Below are positions 34,260 to 43,700 of a stretch of DNA of 64,000 bases, in pieces. Position numbers and translations under genes: made by a program. The notes beneath the pieces are model-generated. The model ran no database searches. It saw only the letters and a program-made list of their open reading frames with translations, and was not told where the DNA came from. Source of the DNA: Mesohalobacter halotolerans (GTDB taxonomy: Bacteria > Bacteroidota > Bacteroidia > Flavobacteriales > Flavobacteriaceae); the NCBI RefSeq assembly GCF_006120725.1, contig NZ_SWMU01000002.1:248001-312000 (forward strand). The letters are read 5' to 3'. Every line of letters starts with the position of its first letter. The first letter of the stretch is position 1.

Positions 34260-34970
34260 CTAAATTTGATGTTGTAAAGCTAAGGCTTGAGATGCAAAAA
34301 TACCGGCAGTTTCCGTTCTTAAGCGCTTTTGGCCAAAGCTCACAGGTATAAAATTTGATTTTAGAGCCATGTCAATTTCAGTTGAATCAAAGTCACCTTC
34401 CGGGCCGATGAGTATACACAGCTTTTGTGATGTTTTTATATGATTTGTCAGATATGATTTATCTTGTACTTTGCAGTGGGCAATTAGGTTTTTACTCATT
34501 GTAAAGTCTTGATTTATAAAATTTTCAAAAGTTGATAATGCATTTAATTTTGGCAGAAACAAACGCTGGGACTGCTTCATAGCACTTTTTAAAATGTTCT
34601 GAGAGCGTTTCATGTTCAATCTTTTGCGTTCGCTATTTTGACATAATATAGGTGTAATTTCTGAAATTCCAATCTCAGTAGCTTTTTCTAAAAAAAATTC
34701 AAACCTATCACTAGACTTAGGAGGTGCAATGGCAATGTGAAGTGAATAGGGTAGAGGCTTGTCTTTAAAAACTTCTAAAATATTTACCACACATTGTTTA
34801 GACTCAACATCAGAAATCTTGCATTTAAAGCCTTGTCCACATCCATTAGTCAAGTAGATGACATCATTAATTTGTTTGCGTAAAACTCTTAATATATGCC
34901 GGCTTTCATCTGGTACAATTTTATGTGAATGGGTACCAGAGTTAATATGTTCATCGTAAAATAATTGCAT
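34260..34970 (-). CDS. rsmE: 16S rRNA (uracil1498-N3)-methyltransferase
   Basis: A 236-aa SPOUT methyltransferase that makes m3U1498 in 16S rRNA. An N-terminal PUA-like region (ESRHILRVLRKQINDVI) is followed by the SAM knot with KATEIGISEITPILCQNSERK (about residues 104-124), LCILIGPEGDF (about 182-192) and the final SFGQKRLRTETAGIFAS (about 211-227). Length and motif order are standard. It is the third gene of the tsaD operon, 2 nt after the preceding stop. Confidence 0.96.
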   Translation of the reverse strand: MQLFYDEHINSGTHSHKIVPDESRHILRVLRKQINDVIYLTNGCGQGFKCKISDVESKQCVVNILEVFKDKPLPYSLHIAIAPPKSSDRFEFFLEKATEIGISEITPILCQNSERKRLNMKRSQNILKSAMKQSQRLFLPKLNALSTFENFINQDFTMSKNLIAHCKVQDKSYLTNHIKTSQKLCILIGPEGDFDSTEIDMALKSNFIPVSFGQKRLRTETAGIFASQALALQHQI

Positions 34971-34972
34971 AA

Positions 34973-35611
34973 CTATTTTTTGACTTTGGTTTCTACAACC
35001 AAAACTTCTTTGATATCTTGTTTTGAATGGGTTTTCTTTACAAAGTAATAGGCGTTAATTTCCGGGACTTCAAATTCAAATATTTCGTCAGCAAGTTTAT
35101 TGCTTGCAGTTGCTTTTTTAAAAAATTCTGAATGGGTTTTGCCTTGTTTAAACCAGCCGGAATCACCACCTACATTTTGTTGATAATCCATTGAGTATTG
35201 CATAGCAATCGATTTGAAAGTAACATCATCAAGTAAAGACCTTATCTTTTTAAGGTATGCATTAAACGCCTCATTGGTCTCAAATTTATTTTTGTCTATA
35301 AAAATATATCTCACTCTGTAGTGGGGTATTTTTTCTTTGCCAATGACTTCATATTCTAAATTGTAATAAGCTCTTTTTATTGTTCTTGTTTTACCTCTTC
35401 TAGACTTAAGCAACTTTTTGGCGAGTTTGGTTTTGTGTTTTTCTTCATTAAAAATGATGAGTTTCCCTTGATTTTGATAGACTTTTAATTCATTACCATC
35501 AATATTAAAATCTTTTGATATCTCATCATATCGTTGATTGAATAAATTTCGCTGGGCATTTAATGGAATACAAAATAAAACAAAAAGTAATGTAAAGTAG
35601 AATTTATTCAT
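34973..35611 (-). CDS. Periplasmic parvulin-like peptidyl-prolyl isomerase domain protein
   Basis: A 212-aa protein. A signal peptide (residues 1-19, ending LNAQ) is followed by a basic helical segment and a rotamase/parvulin-like domain (about 95-205). That domain contains VRYIFIDKNKF, the GGDSGWFKQG turn typical of PpiC/SurA domains, and EINAYYFVKKTHSKQ at the end. It may help outer-membrane protein folding. Its ATG overlaps the tsaD stop (ATGA), so the two are translationally coupled. The domain is divergent, so catalytic activity is not certain. Confidence 0.75.
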   Translation of the reverse strand: MNKFYFTLLFVLFCIPLNAQRNLFNQRYDEISKDFNIDGNELKVYQNQGKLIIFNEEKHKTKLAKKLLKSRRGKTRTIKRAYYNLEYEVIGKEKIPHYRVRYIFIDKNKFETNEAFNAYLKKIRSLLDDVTFKSIAMQYSMDYQQNVGGDSGWFKQGKTHSEFFKKATASNKLADEIFEFEVPEINAYYFVKKTHSKQDIKEVLVVETKVKK

Positions 35612-36630
35612 AGTTTGAGTCTTGCTTTTGAGGTTGAGCCAAAATCGGCAAATTCTTGTTGTAAAAATTTATAATATCCAACTATTGCTATCATAGCGGC
35701 ATTGTCAAGGCAATATTCAAATTTAGGAACGTAGCTTTGCCAACCAAGCCCTATTTCAGCCTGCTTTAAAGCTGTTCTAATACCCGAATTGGCAGAAACC
35801 CCACCACCAATAGCAATTTGGGTAATACCAGTATCTTTGACTGCAATTTTCATTTTATCCATTAAGATATCAACGACTGTTTTTTGAAATGAGGCGCAGA
35901 TATCCTTTATGTTTTCATCCACAAAATTAGGATTGGCCTTTTTCTCTTTTTGTAAAAAATATAAGACCGCTGTCTTGAGTCCGCTAAAGCTGAAATCAAG
36001 CCCACTGACCTTGGGTTTTGAAAAAGTGAAGCGTTCCGGATTGCCTTGTTTTGCAAGTTTGTCTATTATCGGACCAGCAGGATAACCAAGTCCCATCATT
36101 TTACCACATTTATCAAAAGCTTCTCCTACAGCATCGTCAAGGGTTTCTCCAATGACTTGCATATCAAAAAAGTCGTTAACTTTTACAATTTGTGTGTGAC
36201 CACCACTTATCGTTAGTGCCAAAAAAGGAAATTGAGGTATTTTTTGATTTTCATCATCAATAAAGTGAGCCAAGATATGCGCTTGCATATGATGAACCTC
36301 TATGAGCGGAATGTCTAAAGCCATGGCCAAAGATTTTGCAAAAGATGACCCTACCAAAAGCGAGCCTAATAATCCTGGACCTTTTGTATAGGCAATTGCG
36401 CTTAAATCTTTACGGTCAACCTTAGCTTGACTCAAGGCTTGGTCTACCACTGGTACGATATTTTGTTGATGCGCACGAGAGGCCAGTTCGGGTACTACAC
36501 CGCCATATTTTTCATGAACAGCTTGTGAGGCAATAATATTGCTTAGCTTTTTGTTATTCTTAAATACAGCTGCAGATGTATCGTCACATGATGATTCTAT
36601 GGCAAGTGTATAAATAGGTTGTTTAGTCAT
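35608..36630 (-). CDS. tsaD: tRNA N6-threonylcarbamoyladenosine (t6A37) transferase TsaD
   Basis: A 340-aa ASKHA-fold protein that transfers threonylcarbamoyl to A37 of ANN-decoding tRNAs with TsaB and TsaE (not in this window). Hallmarks are LAIESSCDDTSAAV (about residues 9-22), the metal-binding HHMQAHILAH (about 112-121), ALTISGGHTQIV (about 136-147), FSFSGLKTAV and the C-terminal DNAAMIAIVGYYK. It is the first gene of the eight-gene minus-strand operon. It has a -7 element at 36665-36672 and is divergent from tamB, a pairing conserved in Flavobacteriia as far as I recall. Confidence 0.97.
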   Translation of the reverse strand: MTKQPIYTLAIESSCDDTSAAVFKNNKKLSNIIASQAVHEKYGGVVPELASRAHQQNIVPVVDQALSQAKVDRKDLSAIAYTKGPGLLGSLLVGSSFAKSLAMALDIPLIEVHHMQAHILAHFIDDENQKIPQFPFLALTISGGHTQIVKVNDFFDMQVIGETLDDAVGEAFDKCGKMMGLGYPAGPIIDKLAKQGNPERFTFSKPKVSGLDFSFSGLKTAVLYFLQKEKKANPNFVDENIKDICASFQKTVVDILMDKMKIAVKDTGITQIAIGGGVSANSGIRTALKQAEIGLGWQSYVPKFEYCLDNAAMIAIVGYYKFLQQEFADFGSTSKARLKL

Positions 36631-36664
36631 ATGTCTTAAAAGGCATAATTATTGAAATACATAA

Positions 36665-36672
36665 CAAAGCTA
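36665..36672 (-). promoter_or_regulatory. Predicted -7 promoter element for the tsaD operon
   Basis: TAGCTTTG on the minus strand (TAnnTTTG), 34 nt upstream of the tsaD ATG at 36630. Confidence 0.5.
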
Positions 36673-36707
36673 AATATTTTTAGGTATTATCAATCATAGA
36701 TTAAATG

Positions 36708-36715
36708 TATATTTG
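36708..36715 (+). promoter_or_regulatory. Predicted -7 promoter element for tamB
   Basis: TATATTTG (TAnnTTTG). Transcription would begin near 36721, upstream of the in-frame region that can encode the TamB N-terminal anchor. It is divergent from the tsaD element 35 bp away. Confidence 0.5.
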
Positions 36716-36786
36716 TTTAACAAAAATTACGAAGTATTATTAAGCGCGTTTTTCATATTGTTAAAAGAATAGTCATAGCAATCATA

Positions 36787-39700
36787 TTGCTATTCTTATT
36801 GATTGTTTTGATATTTTTAATTCCTGGAGTGCAAACCTATACGGCCCAAAAATTGACTTCAAATATTAATGAGACTTATGGCACAGAGATTGGCATAGAG
36901 CGCCTAAAAATCGGGTTGAGTGCCAATGTACAAATTGAATCTATTCGGGTTATTGATCATAAAAATGATACCCTTTTTAATATCAAAAAACTATCGAGCT
37001 CGATATTTAATATTCCAAGTCTTATTGATGGGAGCAATTTAAATTTGAGCAGTACTGATATTGAGGGTTTAAAGATGAAATTGATACGCTATAAAGATGA
37101 CCCCAATGATAACCTCACCACCATTTTACAAAAATTTGAATCTGATAAACCAAAAGATACTACCAAATTATTTAAACTTCACGTCGACGATATTTTGCTA
37201 GTTGATAGTCAATTTAGTGTAACCAATTATAACTTAGACAATCCAGAGTCATTTAGTATTGAAAACCTAAATTTTGATGTTGATAATCTCAATATTGTTG
37301 GTGGTAAGGTGAGTTTAAACATCAATTCATTATCAGGCTTAACAGGATTTGGCTTTAAAATAGACCAACTTCAATCGAGGTTTTTTATGAATGCATCAGA
37401 AATGCGGTTAGATCAATTAAAACTTAAAACGCCTCAATCACAATTGGAGACTGATTTAAAACTTGAGTATGCTTCAGGCGATTGGTCAGATTTTGAAAAT
37501 AAAGTAAAAATATCGGCGAGATTCGATAAGTCTAAACTTTCTACCACAGACTTAAATCATTTTTACAAAGGTTTTGGATATGCTGAAGATTTAGTCTTAT
37601 CCGGTCAGGTTATTGGGACACTCAATGATTTTAATTTTAAAAATATAGACATCAAAGGCATTCAAAGAAGTCAAATTCAAGGTGATATTTATTTTAAGCG
37701 TGTAACAGAGTCTGAAGATTTTGAGCTTATCACTCAAAATATTGACATTAAAACCAATTATTTTGACTTAAAGCGTTTATTGCCAGAAGTTTTAGGCGAT
37801 AGGCTACCGGAATTTATCCAATACATGGGGAATTTTTCGGTGAAAGGAGAAACAGCGCTAAAAGCCCGAAACTTATTTGCCGATGTAGATTTTAATTCAC
37901 CAGTTGGCCAAGGTCAAATTGAAGTTATGTTTAAAAACCTCAATCTTTCTGATGAGGTAAAATACGATGGCAAGCTGGACTTGCAAAATTTTAATTTGGC
38001 AAAAGTGCTTCAGTCCAAACGATTAGGTTTGGCTAGCCTCAAAGTAAATATCAACGGAAAAGGGTTTACAGAAAAGGCTTTAAACACCAAAATTGATGCT
38101 GATATTCAAGCCTTTGACTTTAATAATTATACCTATAACGAAATTGCAGTTCAAGGCAATTTAAAGTTTCCAATATTTAATGGCCAACTCAAAAGTGAAG
38201 ATGAAAATTTTTTGTTTGACTTCAATGGTTTAGTCGATGCTAGTCAAGATCAAAATCTTTATAAATTTCAATCTGACATAAAATATGCCGATTTGTACGC
38301 TTTGAATTTTATCAAAAAAGATACCTTATCTATTTTTAAGGGAAACTTAGACATGAATCTTAAGGCAAACTCTCTAGATGATGCAGTTGGAGAACTTAAT
38401 TTCAATGATTTTAATTATAAAAATTCATTTGGTGAATACAACTTCAAAGATTTTAAGCTTCAATCCTCAATGTCTGCAGGCATACATCAGTTTAGCGTCA
38501 ACTCTCCAGATGTAGTTAATGGTAGAATTTATGGGGATTTTCAACCTTCTCAATTACCGGAGTTTGTTGATTATTCCTTAAGAAATTTGTACTTCAAAGA
38601 TTTACAACAAAGCAATTTTAAAGACAGAAATGTAAACTTTGAATTTCAAATCAACAACAAGGTTGTCGAAGCTTTCTTTCCTAAAGTCAGTATCGCCCCA
38701 AATACTTTTTTAAGAGGAAACATATCATCTAATGAAGATGAGATGAAAATTCGATTTATTTCTCCTGAGATTAGGTTTCAAAATAACATATTAAAAGATG
38801 TAGAAGTTCAGCTCGACAAGCAAAACCCTTTCTTTGATACTTATGTCAAAATTGCTAATATTCAAAACGCTATCTACCCAATCCAAAATTTAAGCTTAAT
38901 AAACGTCAAACTAAATGATACTTTGTTTTTTAGAACAGAGTTTGAAGGTGGTCTAAAAAATGATGACAACTACAACATCAATTTATACCAAACCTACGAT
39001 CAAGACAATAATACCGTAGTGGGTATTCAAAAATCCAATATCAACTTCAAAAACAAATCCTGGGATATCAATAAAGATAATCGATATACCAATAACCGCA
39101 TTATTTTAGAACCAGGTTTACAAAATTTTACATTTGATTCGATTTCAGCGTTTTATAAAGATCAAATGATAAAGCTCAATGGCCAAATGCGAGATTCGAC
39201 TTACAAAGACATCAATTTTAAATTGAAAAAAGTAAATCTTGCAAATATTACACCTTATCTTGACAGCTTAAACTTTGGTGGTGTAGTGAATGGCGATATT
39301 AGTATTTTTCAAAAAGACAATCAGTATTCCCCCAATCTTGATGTTTTGGTCAAAAACTTTAACGTCAATCAATTAGATTACGGTAACTTAAAACTATCTG
39401 CAAACGGTAACAGGGATTTATCAGATTTTGATGTTAAAGCTTATATTTTCAATCAACAGCAAAATTACCTCACTGCAGAAGGTCAAATCACCAATAACAA
39501 TCAAAATCAATTTATTGATGTCAACCTAAAGCTAAATCAATTGGACGTATCATCCCTAAGTCCTTTGGGCGGTGAGGTTTTAAGCAGAATAAGAGGTAAG
39601 ATTATTGGTGAAGCAAAACTTTCAGGAAAACTTCAAAATCCAGATTTATACGGTGAACTAAATCTCAATGATGCTGGTTTAAAATTTCCATACCTCAATA

Positions 39701-41214
39701 TTGATTTTGATTTTGACCAAAACTCTAAAATTCAATTGGACAAAAAGCAATTTATCCTGGATAATATACAACTTACCGATACAAAATACAACACCAAAGG
39801 GGTTTTAAGCGGCAAAATATTTCACGAAGACTTTTCGAAGTGGAATTTAGATTTAAGATTAGACTCTGACAATATTTTAACCTTAGACACGCCATACAAA
39901 GAGGAAAGCCTATATTACGGTACTGCATTTATTGATGGAACTGCAAGTATTGTAGGTCCAACAGACGCACTAACAATAAATGTCGATGCCAAAAGTAATC
40001 CTAATACGGTTTTTAATATTCCATTATCAGATACAGAAACTATTGGGGACAATTCTTTCATTTATTTTTTAACGCCTGAAGATAAAGCCAGTAAAAAAGA
40101 AGGAAAAACTTACACCTTTGACAAAATCTCAGGCTTAAGCATGGCTTTTGACCTTGAGATTACAAAAGATGCTTTAGTCGAAGTGGTTGTAGACCAAGAA
40201 AGTGGAAGCACTTTAAGAGGTAGAGGTGATGGCAATTTGAGAATTGAAATTAACACTAATGGCAAGTTTGACATGTATGGTGATTTTGTGGCGTTATCTG
40301 GAGAGTATATTTATAAATATCAAGGTTTGATAGAAAAAAAGTTTGAAGTTATTCCCGGTGGTTACCTATCTTGGCAAGGTAATCCTGTAGATGCTAATAT
40401 GGACATTAAGGCAAAGTATACGACCAACGCAAATCCTGCTGTTTTATTAGAAAACCCAATAATCAATAGAGAAATTCCAATAGACGTAATTATTTCTCTA
40501 AACGGAGAATTGATGCAACCAGACATCAATTTTGATTTAGATTACCCCAATCTCAGTTCGGTTGTAGAATCTGAACTTGACTACAGAATTCAAGGTCGAG
40601 AAAATACTGAACGTCAAGCGCTATCACTTGTTGTTCAAGGTACTTTTTACAATGATGAAGCCGTAGGTCTCAATTCTATCGGATCAAATTTAATTGCAGA
40701 ACGTGCCACAAGTATATTAGATCAAATTTTAAAAGATGATGAAGGTAAATTTAATATTGGTTTAGATTATGTACAGGCAGAACGAACACCTTCTCAAAAT
40801 GCAGTAGGATCGGATAGAGTAGGGATGACACTTCAAACTCAACTCAGTGATAAAATTTTTATCAATGGCCGTTTTGGAGTGCCGGTTGGTGGACAAACCC
40901 AATCTTTTGTTTTTGGTGATGTTGAAATCAATTTTTTACTCAATGAATCGGGCTCATTAAGAGCGCAAGTTTTTAATAGAGAAAGTGACATACAGTTTAT
41001 AGGTGAGGAATTGGGCTATACTCAAGGTGTTGGGGTCTCTTATACGGTCAACTTTGAAACTTTTGGTGAATTGCTTAGAAAAATATTAAAACAAGAAGCT
41101 AAGCAACAGAAAAAAATCGATAATTCTAAGAATCCTGAGCCAAAAGACGACAACAAAGAAGAAAAGAGTTTAGTGCCAGATTATATTGTATTTCCCAATA
41201 CAAGACAACAATAG
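36787..41214 (+). CDS. tamB: Translocation/assembly module TamB (DUF490)
   Basis: A very large protein (1475 aa from TTG at 36787): an N-terminal membrane anchor, a long beta-taco of repeated strands, and the conserved TamB C-terminal domain (about residues 1000-1430). TamB spans the periplasm and moves phospholipids or helps insert outer-membrane proteins. There is no ATG. The frame opens after TAA at 36718-36720 and runs IIKRVFHIVKRIVIAIILL before the TTG, a typical basic stretch plus start of the anchor. Translation therefore probably begins upstream, perhaps at ATT 36736 or 36739. It ends 3 nt from the convergent upp stop. Confidence 0.92.
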   Translation: MLFLLIVLIFLIPGVQTYTAQKLTSNINETYGTEIGIERLKIGLSANVQIESIRVIDHKNDTLFNIKKLSSSIFNIPSLIDGSNLNLSSTDIEGLKMKLIRYKDDPNDNLTTILQKFESDKPKDTTKLFKLHVDDILLVDSQFSVTNYNLDNPESFSIENLNFDVDNLNIVGGKVSLNINSLSGLTGFGFKIDQLQSRFFMNASEMRLDQLKLKTPQSQLETDLKLEYASGDWSDFENKVKISARFDKSKLSTTDLNHFYKGFGYAEDLVLSGQVIGTLNDFNFKNIDIKGIQRSQIQGDIYFKRVTESEDFELITQNIDIKTNYFDLKRLLPEVLGDRLPEFIQYMGNFSVKGETALKARNLFADVDFNSPVGQGQIEVMFKNLNLSDEVKYDGKLDLQNFNLAKVLQSKRLGLASLKVNINGKGFTEKALNTKIDADIQAFDFNNYTYNEIAVQGNLKFPIFNGQLKSEDENFLFDFNGLVDASQDQNLYKFQSDIKYADLYALNFIKKDTLSIFKGNLDMNLKANSLDDAVGELNFNDFNYKNSFGEYNFKDFKLQSSMSAGIHQFSVNSPDVVNGRIYGDFQPSQLPEFVDYSLRNLYFKDLQQSNFKDRNVNFEFQINNKVVEAFFPKVSIAPNTFLRGNISSNEDEMKIRFISPEIRFQNNILKDVEVQLDKQNPFFDTYVKIANIQNAIYPIQNLSLINVKLNDTLFFRTEFEGGLKNDDNYNINLYQTYDQDNNTVVGIQKSNINFKNKSWDINKDNRYTNNRIILEPGLQNFTFDSISAFYKDQMIKLNGQMRDSTYKDINFKLKKVNLANITPYLDSLNFGGVVNGDISIFQKDNQYSPNLDVLVKNFNVNQLDYGNLKLSANGNRDLSDFDVKAYIFNQQQNYLTAEGQITNNNQNQFIDVNLKLNQLDVSSLSPLGGEVLSRIRGKIIGEAKLSGKLQNPDLYGELNLNDAGLKFPYLNIDFDFDQNSKIQLDKKQFILDNIQLTDTKYNTKGVLSGKIFHEDFSKWNLDLRLDSDNILTLDTPYKEESLYYGTAFIDGTASIVGPTDALTINVDAKSNPNTVFNIPLSDTETIGDNSFIYFLTPEDKASKKEGKTYTFDKISGLSMAFDLEITKDALVEVVVDQESGSTLRGRGDGNLRIEINTNGKFDMYGDFVALSGEYIYKYQGLIEKKFEVIPGGYLSWQGNPVDANMDIKAKYTTNANPAVLLENPIINREIPIDVIISLNGELMQPDINFDLDYPNLSSVVESELDYRIQGRENTERQALSLVVQGTFYNDEAVGLNSIGSNLIAERATSILDQILKDDEGKFNIGLDYVQAERTPSQNAVGSDRVGMTLQTQLSDKIFINGRFGVPVGGQTQSFVFGDVEINFLLNESGSLRAQVFNRESDIQFIGEELGYTQGVGVSYTVNFETFGELLRKILKQEAKQQKKIDNSKNPEPKDDNKEEKSLVPDYIVFPNTRQQ

Positions 41215-41217
41215 ACT

Positions 41218-41871
41218 TTAAAGTTTAGGTCCAAAAGCAAGATCTCCGGCATCACCGAGACCCGGTACAATATATCCTTTTTCATTTAATGATTCGTCGA
41301 TATCGGCAATCCAAATTTGTGTGTTCTTAGGTAAATGCTTTTTTAAATACTGAACACCGGGTTTTGCAGCTATAGCAGACAATATTACTAATGATGATAT
41401 ATCAAACTTTTGAGCTATAAACTTATAAACTTCAACAATAGAATGACCCGTGGCTAGCATAGGGTCGACAAGAATTAGGGTTTTTGAGGTGAGGTCTGAG
41501 GTTGCACAATATTCTATATGTATATCAAAGGTTTCGTTTGCTTTATTATGTGTTCTGTAAGCCGAAATAAATGAATGATTAACATCATCAAAAATTCTAC
41601 ACACACCATTGTGCATTGGTAATCCAGCTCTTAATATTGAACAAATAACTAATGAATCTGAAATTACTGCTTTTTGGTGTTTTCCTAATACAGTTTGAAT
41701 CTCTTTGACGTCATAATTTAATGTTTTGCTCATCTCGTAAGCAAGAAGCTCACCAATACGTTCGAGATTATGCCTAAATCTCAGTTTATCTTGTTGCACA
41801 GACTTGTTTCTTATTTCAACCAAAAATTGATTGAGGACTGAGTTTTCTGCAGAAACGTGATGTACATTCAT
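41218..41871 (-). CDS. upp: Uracil phosphoribosyltransferase
   Basis: A 217-aa pyrimidine-salvage enzyme making UMP from uracil and PRPP. The PRPP loop is LILVDPMLATGHSIVE (about residues 136-151). The uracil-binding end is GLGDAGDLAFGP (about 204-215). The N-terminal region with ILRAGLPMHNG (about 82-92) is normal. A -7 element is at 41907-41914. It is convergent with tamB. Confidence 0.95.
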   Translation of the reverse strand: MNVHHVSAENSVLNQFLVEIRNKSVQQDKLRFRHNLERIGELLAYEMSKTLNYDVKEIQTVLGKHQKAVISDSLVICSILRAGLPMHNGVCRIFDDVNHSFISAYRTHNKANETFDIHIEYCATSDLTSKTLILVDPMLATGHSIVEVYKFIAQKFDISSLVILSAIAAKPGVQYLKKHLPKNTQIWIADIDESLNEKGYIVPGLGDAGDLAFGPKL

Positions 41872-41906
41872 AATTGAGGGTGTAAATCGTCACATGAATT
41901 AAAAAT

Positions 41907-41914
41907 CAAAAATA
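41907..41914 (-). promoter_or_regulatory. Predicted -7 promoter element for upp
   Basis: TATTTTTG on the minus strand (TAnnTTTG), 35 nt upstream of the upp start codon at 41871. Confidence 0.45.
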
Positions 41915-41961
41915 TTTAAAAATTGATACAAACTGCAAAGCAAAGCAAGAGTTTAAACATA

Positions 41962-42357
41962 TTAAGGTATTCTAATTTCGCCGGTATCAGAAGACTGTAA
42001 TTTTAAAATATCATTGGCATGTGAGGCTCTCACAATTTGGTTTCCTCGAATTGCGATAGGTTTATCGACTACTTCAGGATGATTTTCAATAATTTTTAAA
42101 GCATCAAATTCATCAATATCTGGAGATTTCCCAAATTTTGAAATAATGATGTCGTGGTTTAAATCAATTAAATCAACTACACTTAAATTAAGCATATTTG
42201 CCATTTCTGACCAATCGGTCTGGCTTATTCCGGTTTTACTTATATCTATAGGTAAAATAACAGCCTTATTGGCCTTTGCAATAGCCAAACACTTTTTAGA
42301 CAATTGATAATTAGGATGATAATATAAATTAATTTGTTTAGAATCTTTAGATATCAT
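41962..42357 (-). CDS. ArsC/Spx-like thioredoxin-fold protein lacking the catalytic cysteine motif
   Basis: A 131-aa protein with an arsenate reductase-like fold. INLYYHPNYQLSKKCLAIA matches the first strand-loop-helix, and HPEVVDKPIAIRGNQIVRA matches the conserved cis-Pro and C-terminal strands of ArsC/Spx proteins. The loop that normally reads NPxC has no cysteine (HPNYQLSKKC); the nearest, Cys23, lies several residues into the helix. Arsenate reduction is therefore unlikely, and Spx-type regulation also needs its CxxC. It is divergent from the FAD oxidoreductase gene and is not in an ars operon. Confidence 0.75.
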   Translation of the reverse strand: MISKDSKQINLYYHPNYQLSKKCLAIAKANKAVILPIDISKTGISQTDWSEMANMLNLSVVDLIDLNHDIIISKFGKSPDIDEFDALKIIENHPEVVDKPIAIRGNQIVRASHANDILKLQSSDTGEIRIP

Positions 42358-42451
42358 AATTTTTTTATATGAATTAACGTTATTTCATTTGAAGTCTCAA
42401 AGTCTTAGCTTATTTTTAGTAAATATTTATAAGTTTAGAAAAAAACGTAGA

Positions 42452-43696
42452 ATGGATAATAAAAAAGTTATCATTATAGGTGCAGGTGTAAGTGGCTTAG
42501 TTGCAGCTATTAATTTAGAAAACGAAGGTATACATCCTATAATATATGATAAAAATGATAGGGTAGGTGGGCGTGTTCAAACCGATTATATTGATGGTCA
42601 GGCATTTGATAAAGGATTTCAAATTTTGCTACCCAATTATCCGGCAGTTCAAAAATATCTCGATGTCAGGTTACTCCATTTAAAATACTTCGCATCAGGT
42701 GCGTTTGTTTTTAAAAAAGGATATCAAAGCAAATTGGGCAATCCGGCTAAAGGTTTTGATTTACTGTTTTCAACTTTATTCTCAAAATTGGCCAGTTTTT
42801 CAGATAAGTTAAAGATTATCAAACTCTACAGGTCATTAAAATACAAATCATTTGAGGAAATTTTTGAGTCTCCAAGTCAAAGTACTATGTCATACCTCAA
42901 ATCTTTTGGGTTTTCAAATAAAGTAATTCACAATTTTTTTAGACCATTTTATGCTGGAGTGTTTCTCGAGGAAAACTTAGAAACTTCTAGCCGCATGTTT
43001 GAATTTACGTTTAAATTATTTTCAGAGAGTAAAGCCGGAATACCCGAAAAAGGCATACAAGCCATCCCCAATCAATTGGCTAACCAACTCAAAAAAACAA
43101 CTTTTCACTTTAATACTGCTATAAATAAGGTCGAAGATAAGACCATCTGGCTTTCAAATGGTTCCAAAGAAAAGGCTGATTTTATTATCATAGCCACTGA
43201 GCCTTCACAACTGATAACAAATTTAAACAACCAGCAAAGCCTGTGGAAAAGTGTAGACAATCTTTACTTTGAGGTAAAGAATCGGGTTGTTAATTTGCCT
43301 ATGATTGCATTGATAGCAGAAAATGACACCTTTGTCAATAATTTTCATTACGCCAGCTTAGCTTCTGAAAGCCAACAAATTTTATCAGTAAGTGTAGTCA
43401 AAACCCATGACTTAAGTCGAGAAGAATTGGTAAAAAAAGTCAAAAATGAGCTTTATGATATATGCGATATAGAAGTCAAAAAATTATTGAAACACTACAA
43501 AATACCCAAAGCTTTACCGCAAATACACGATTTAAATTATCAAATGCCGCATACAGAAACCAAAATAAAAGATAATATTTATCTAGCGGGAGATGTCTTA
43601 TCAAACGGGTCTTTAAATGCCGCTATGCTAAATGGCGAATCAGCTGCAAAAGCACTGATAGAGCAGTATAATGGTTTAACACTTGATATGGCTTAA
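42452..43696 (+). CDS. FAD-dependent amine-oxidase-like oxidoreductase
   Basis: A 414-aa protein from the ATG at 42452. An upstream TTG would add 21 basic residues with no family counterpart. The dinucleotide motif is VIIIGAGVSGLVAAINLE (about residues 6-23), followed by YDKNDRVGGRVQTDY (about 30-44). The C-terminal FAD signature is IYLAGDVLSNGSLNAAMLNGESAA (about 380-405). This is the amine oxidase/phytoene desaturase/protoporphyrinogen oxidase superfamily; the substrate is not clear. The following CorA gene begins 4 nt after its stop, suggesting co-transcription. Confidence 0.87.
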   Translation: MDNKKVIIIGAGVSGLVAAINLENEGIHPIIYDKNDRVGGRVQTDYIDGQAFDKGFQILLPNYPAVQKYLDVRLLHLKYFASGAFVFKKGYQSKLGNPAKGFDLLFSTLFSKLASFSDKLKIIKLYRSLKYKSFEEIFESPSQSTMSYLKSFGFSNKVIHNFFRPFYAGVFLEENLETSSRMFEFTFKLFSESKAGIPEKGIQAIPNQLANQLKKTTFHFNTAINKVEDKTIWLSNGSKEKADFIIIATEPSQLITNLNNQQSLWKSVDNLYFEVKNRVVNLPMIALIAENDTFVNNFHYASLASESQQILSVSVVKTHDLSREELVKKVKNELYDICDIEVKKLLKHYKIPKALPQIHDLNYQMPHTETKIKDNIYLAGDVLSNGSLNAAMLNGESAAKALIEQYNGLTLDMA

Positions 43697-43700
43697 ACCT

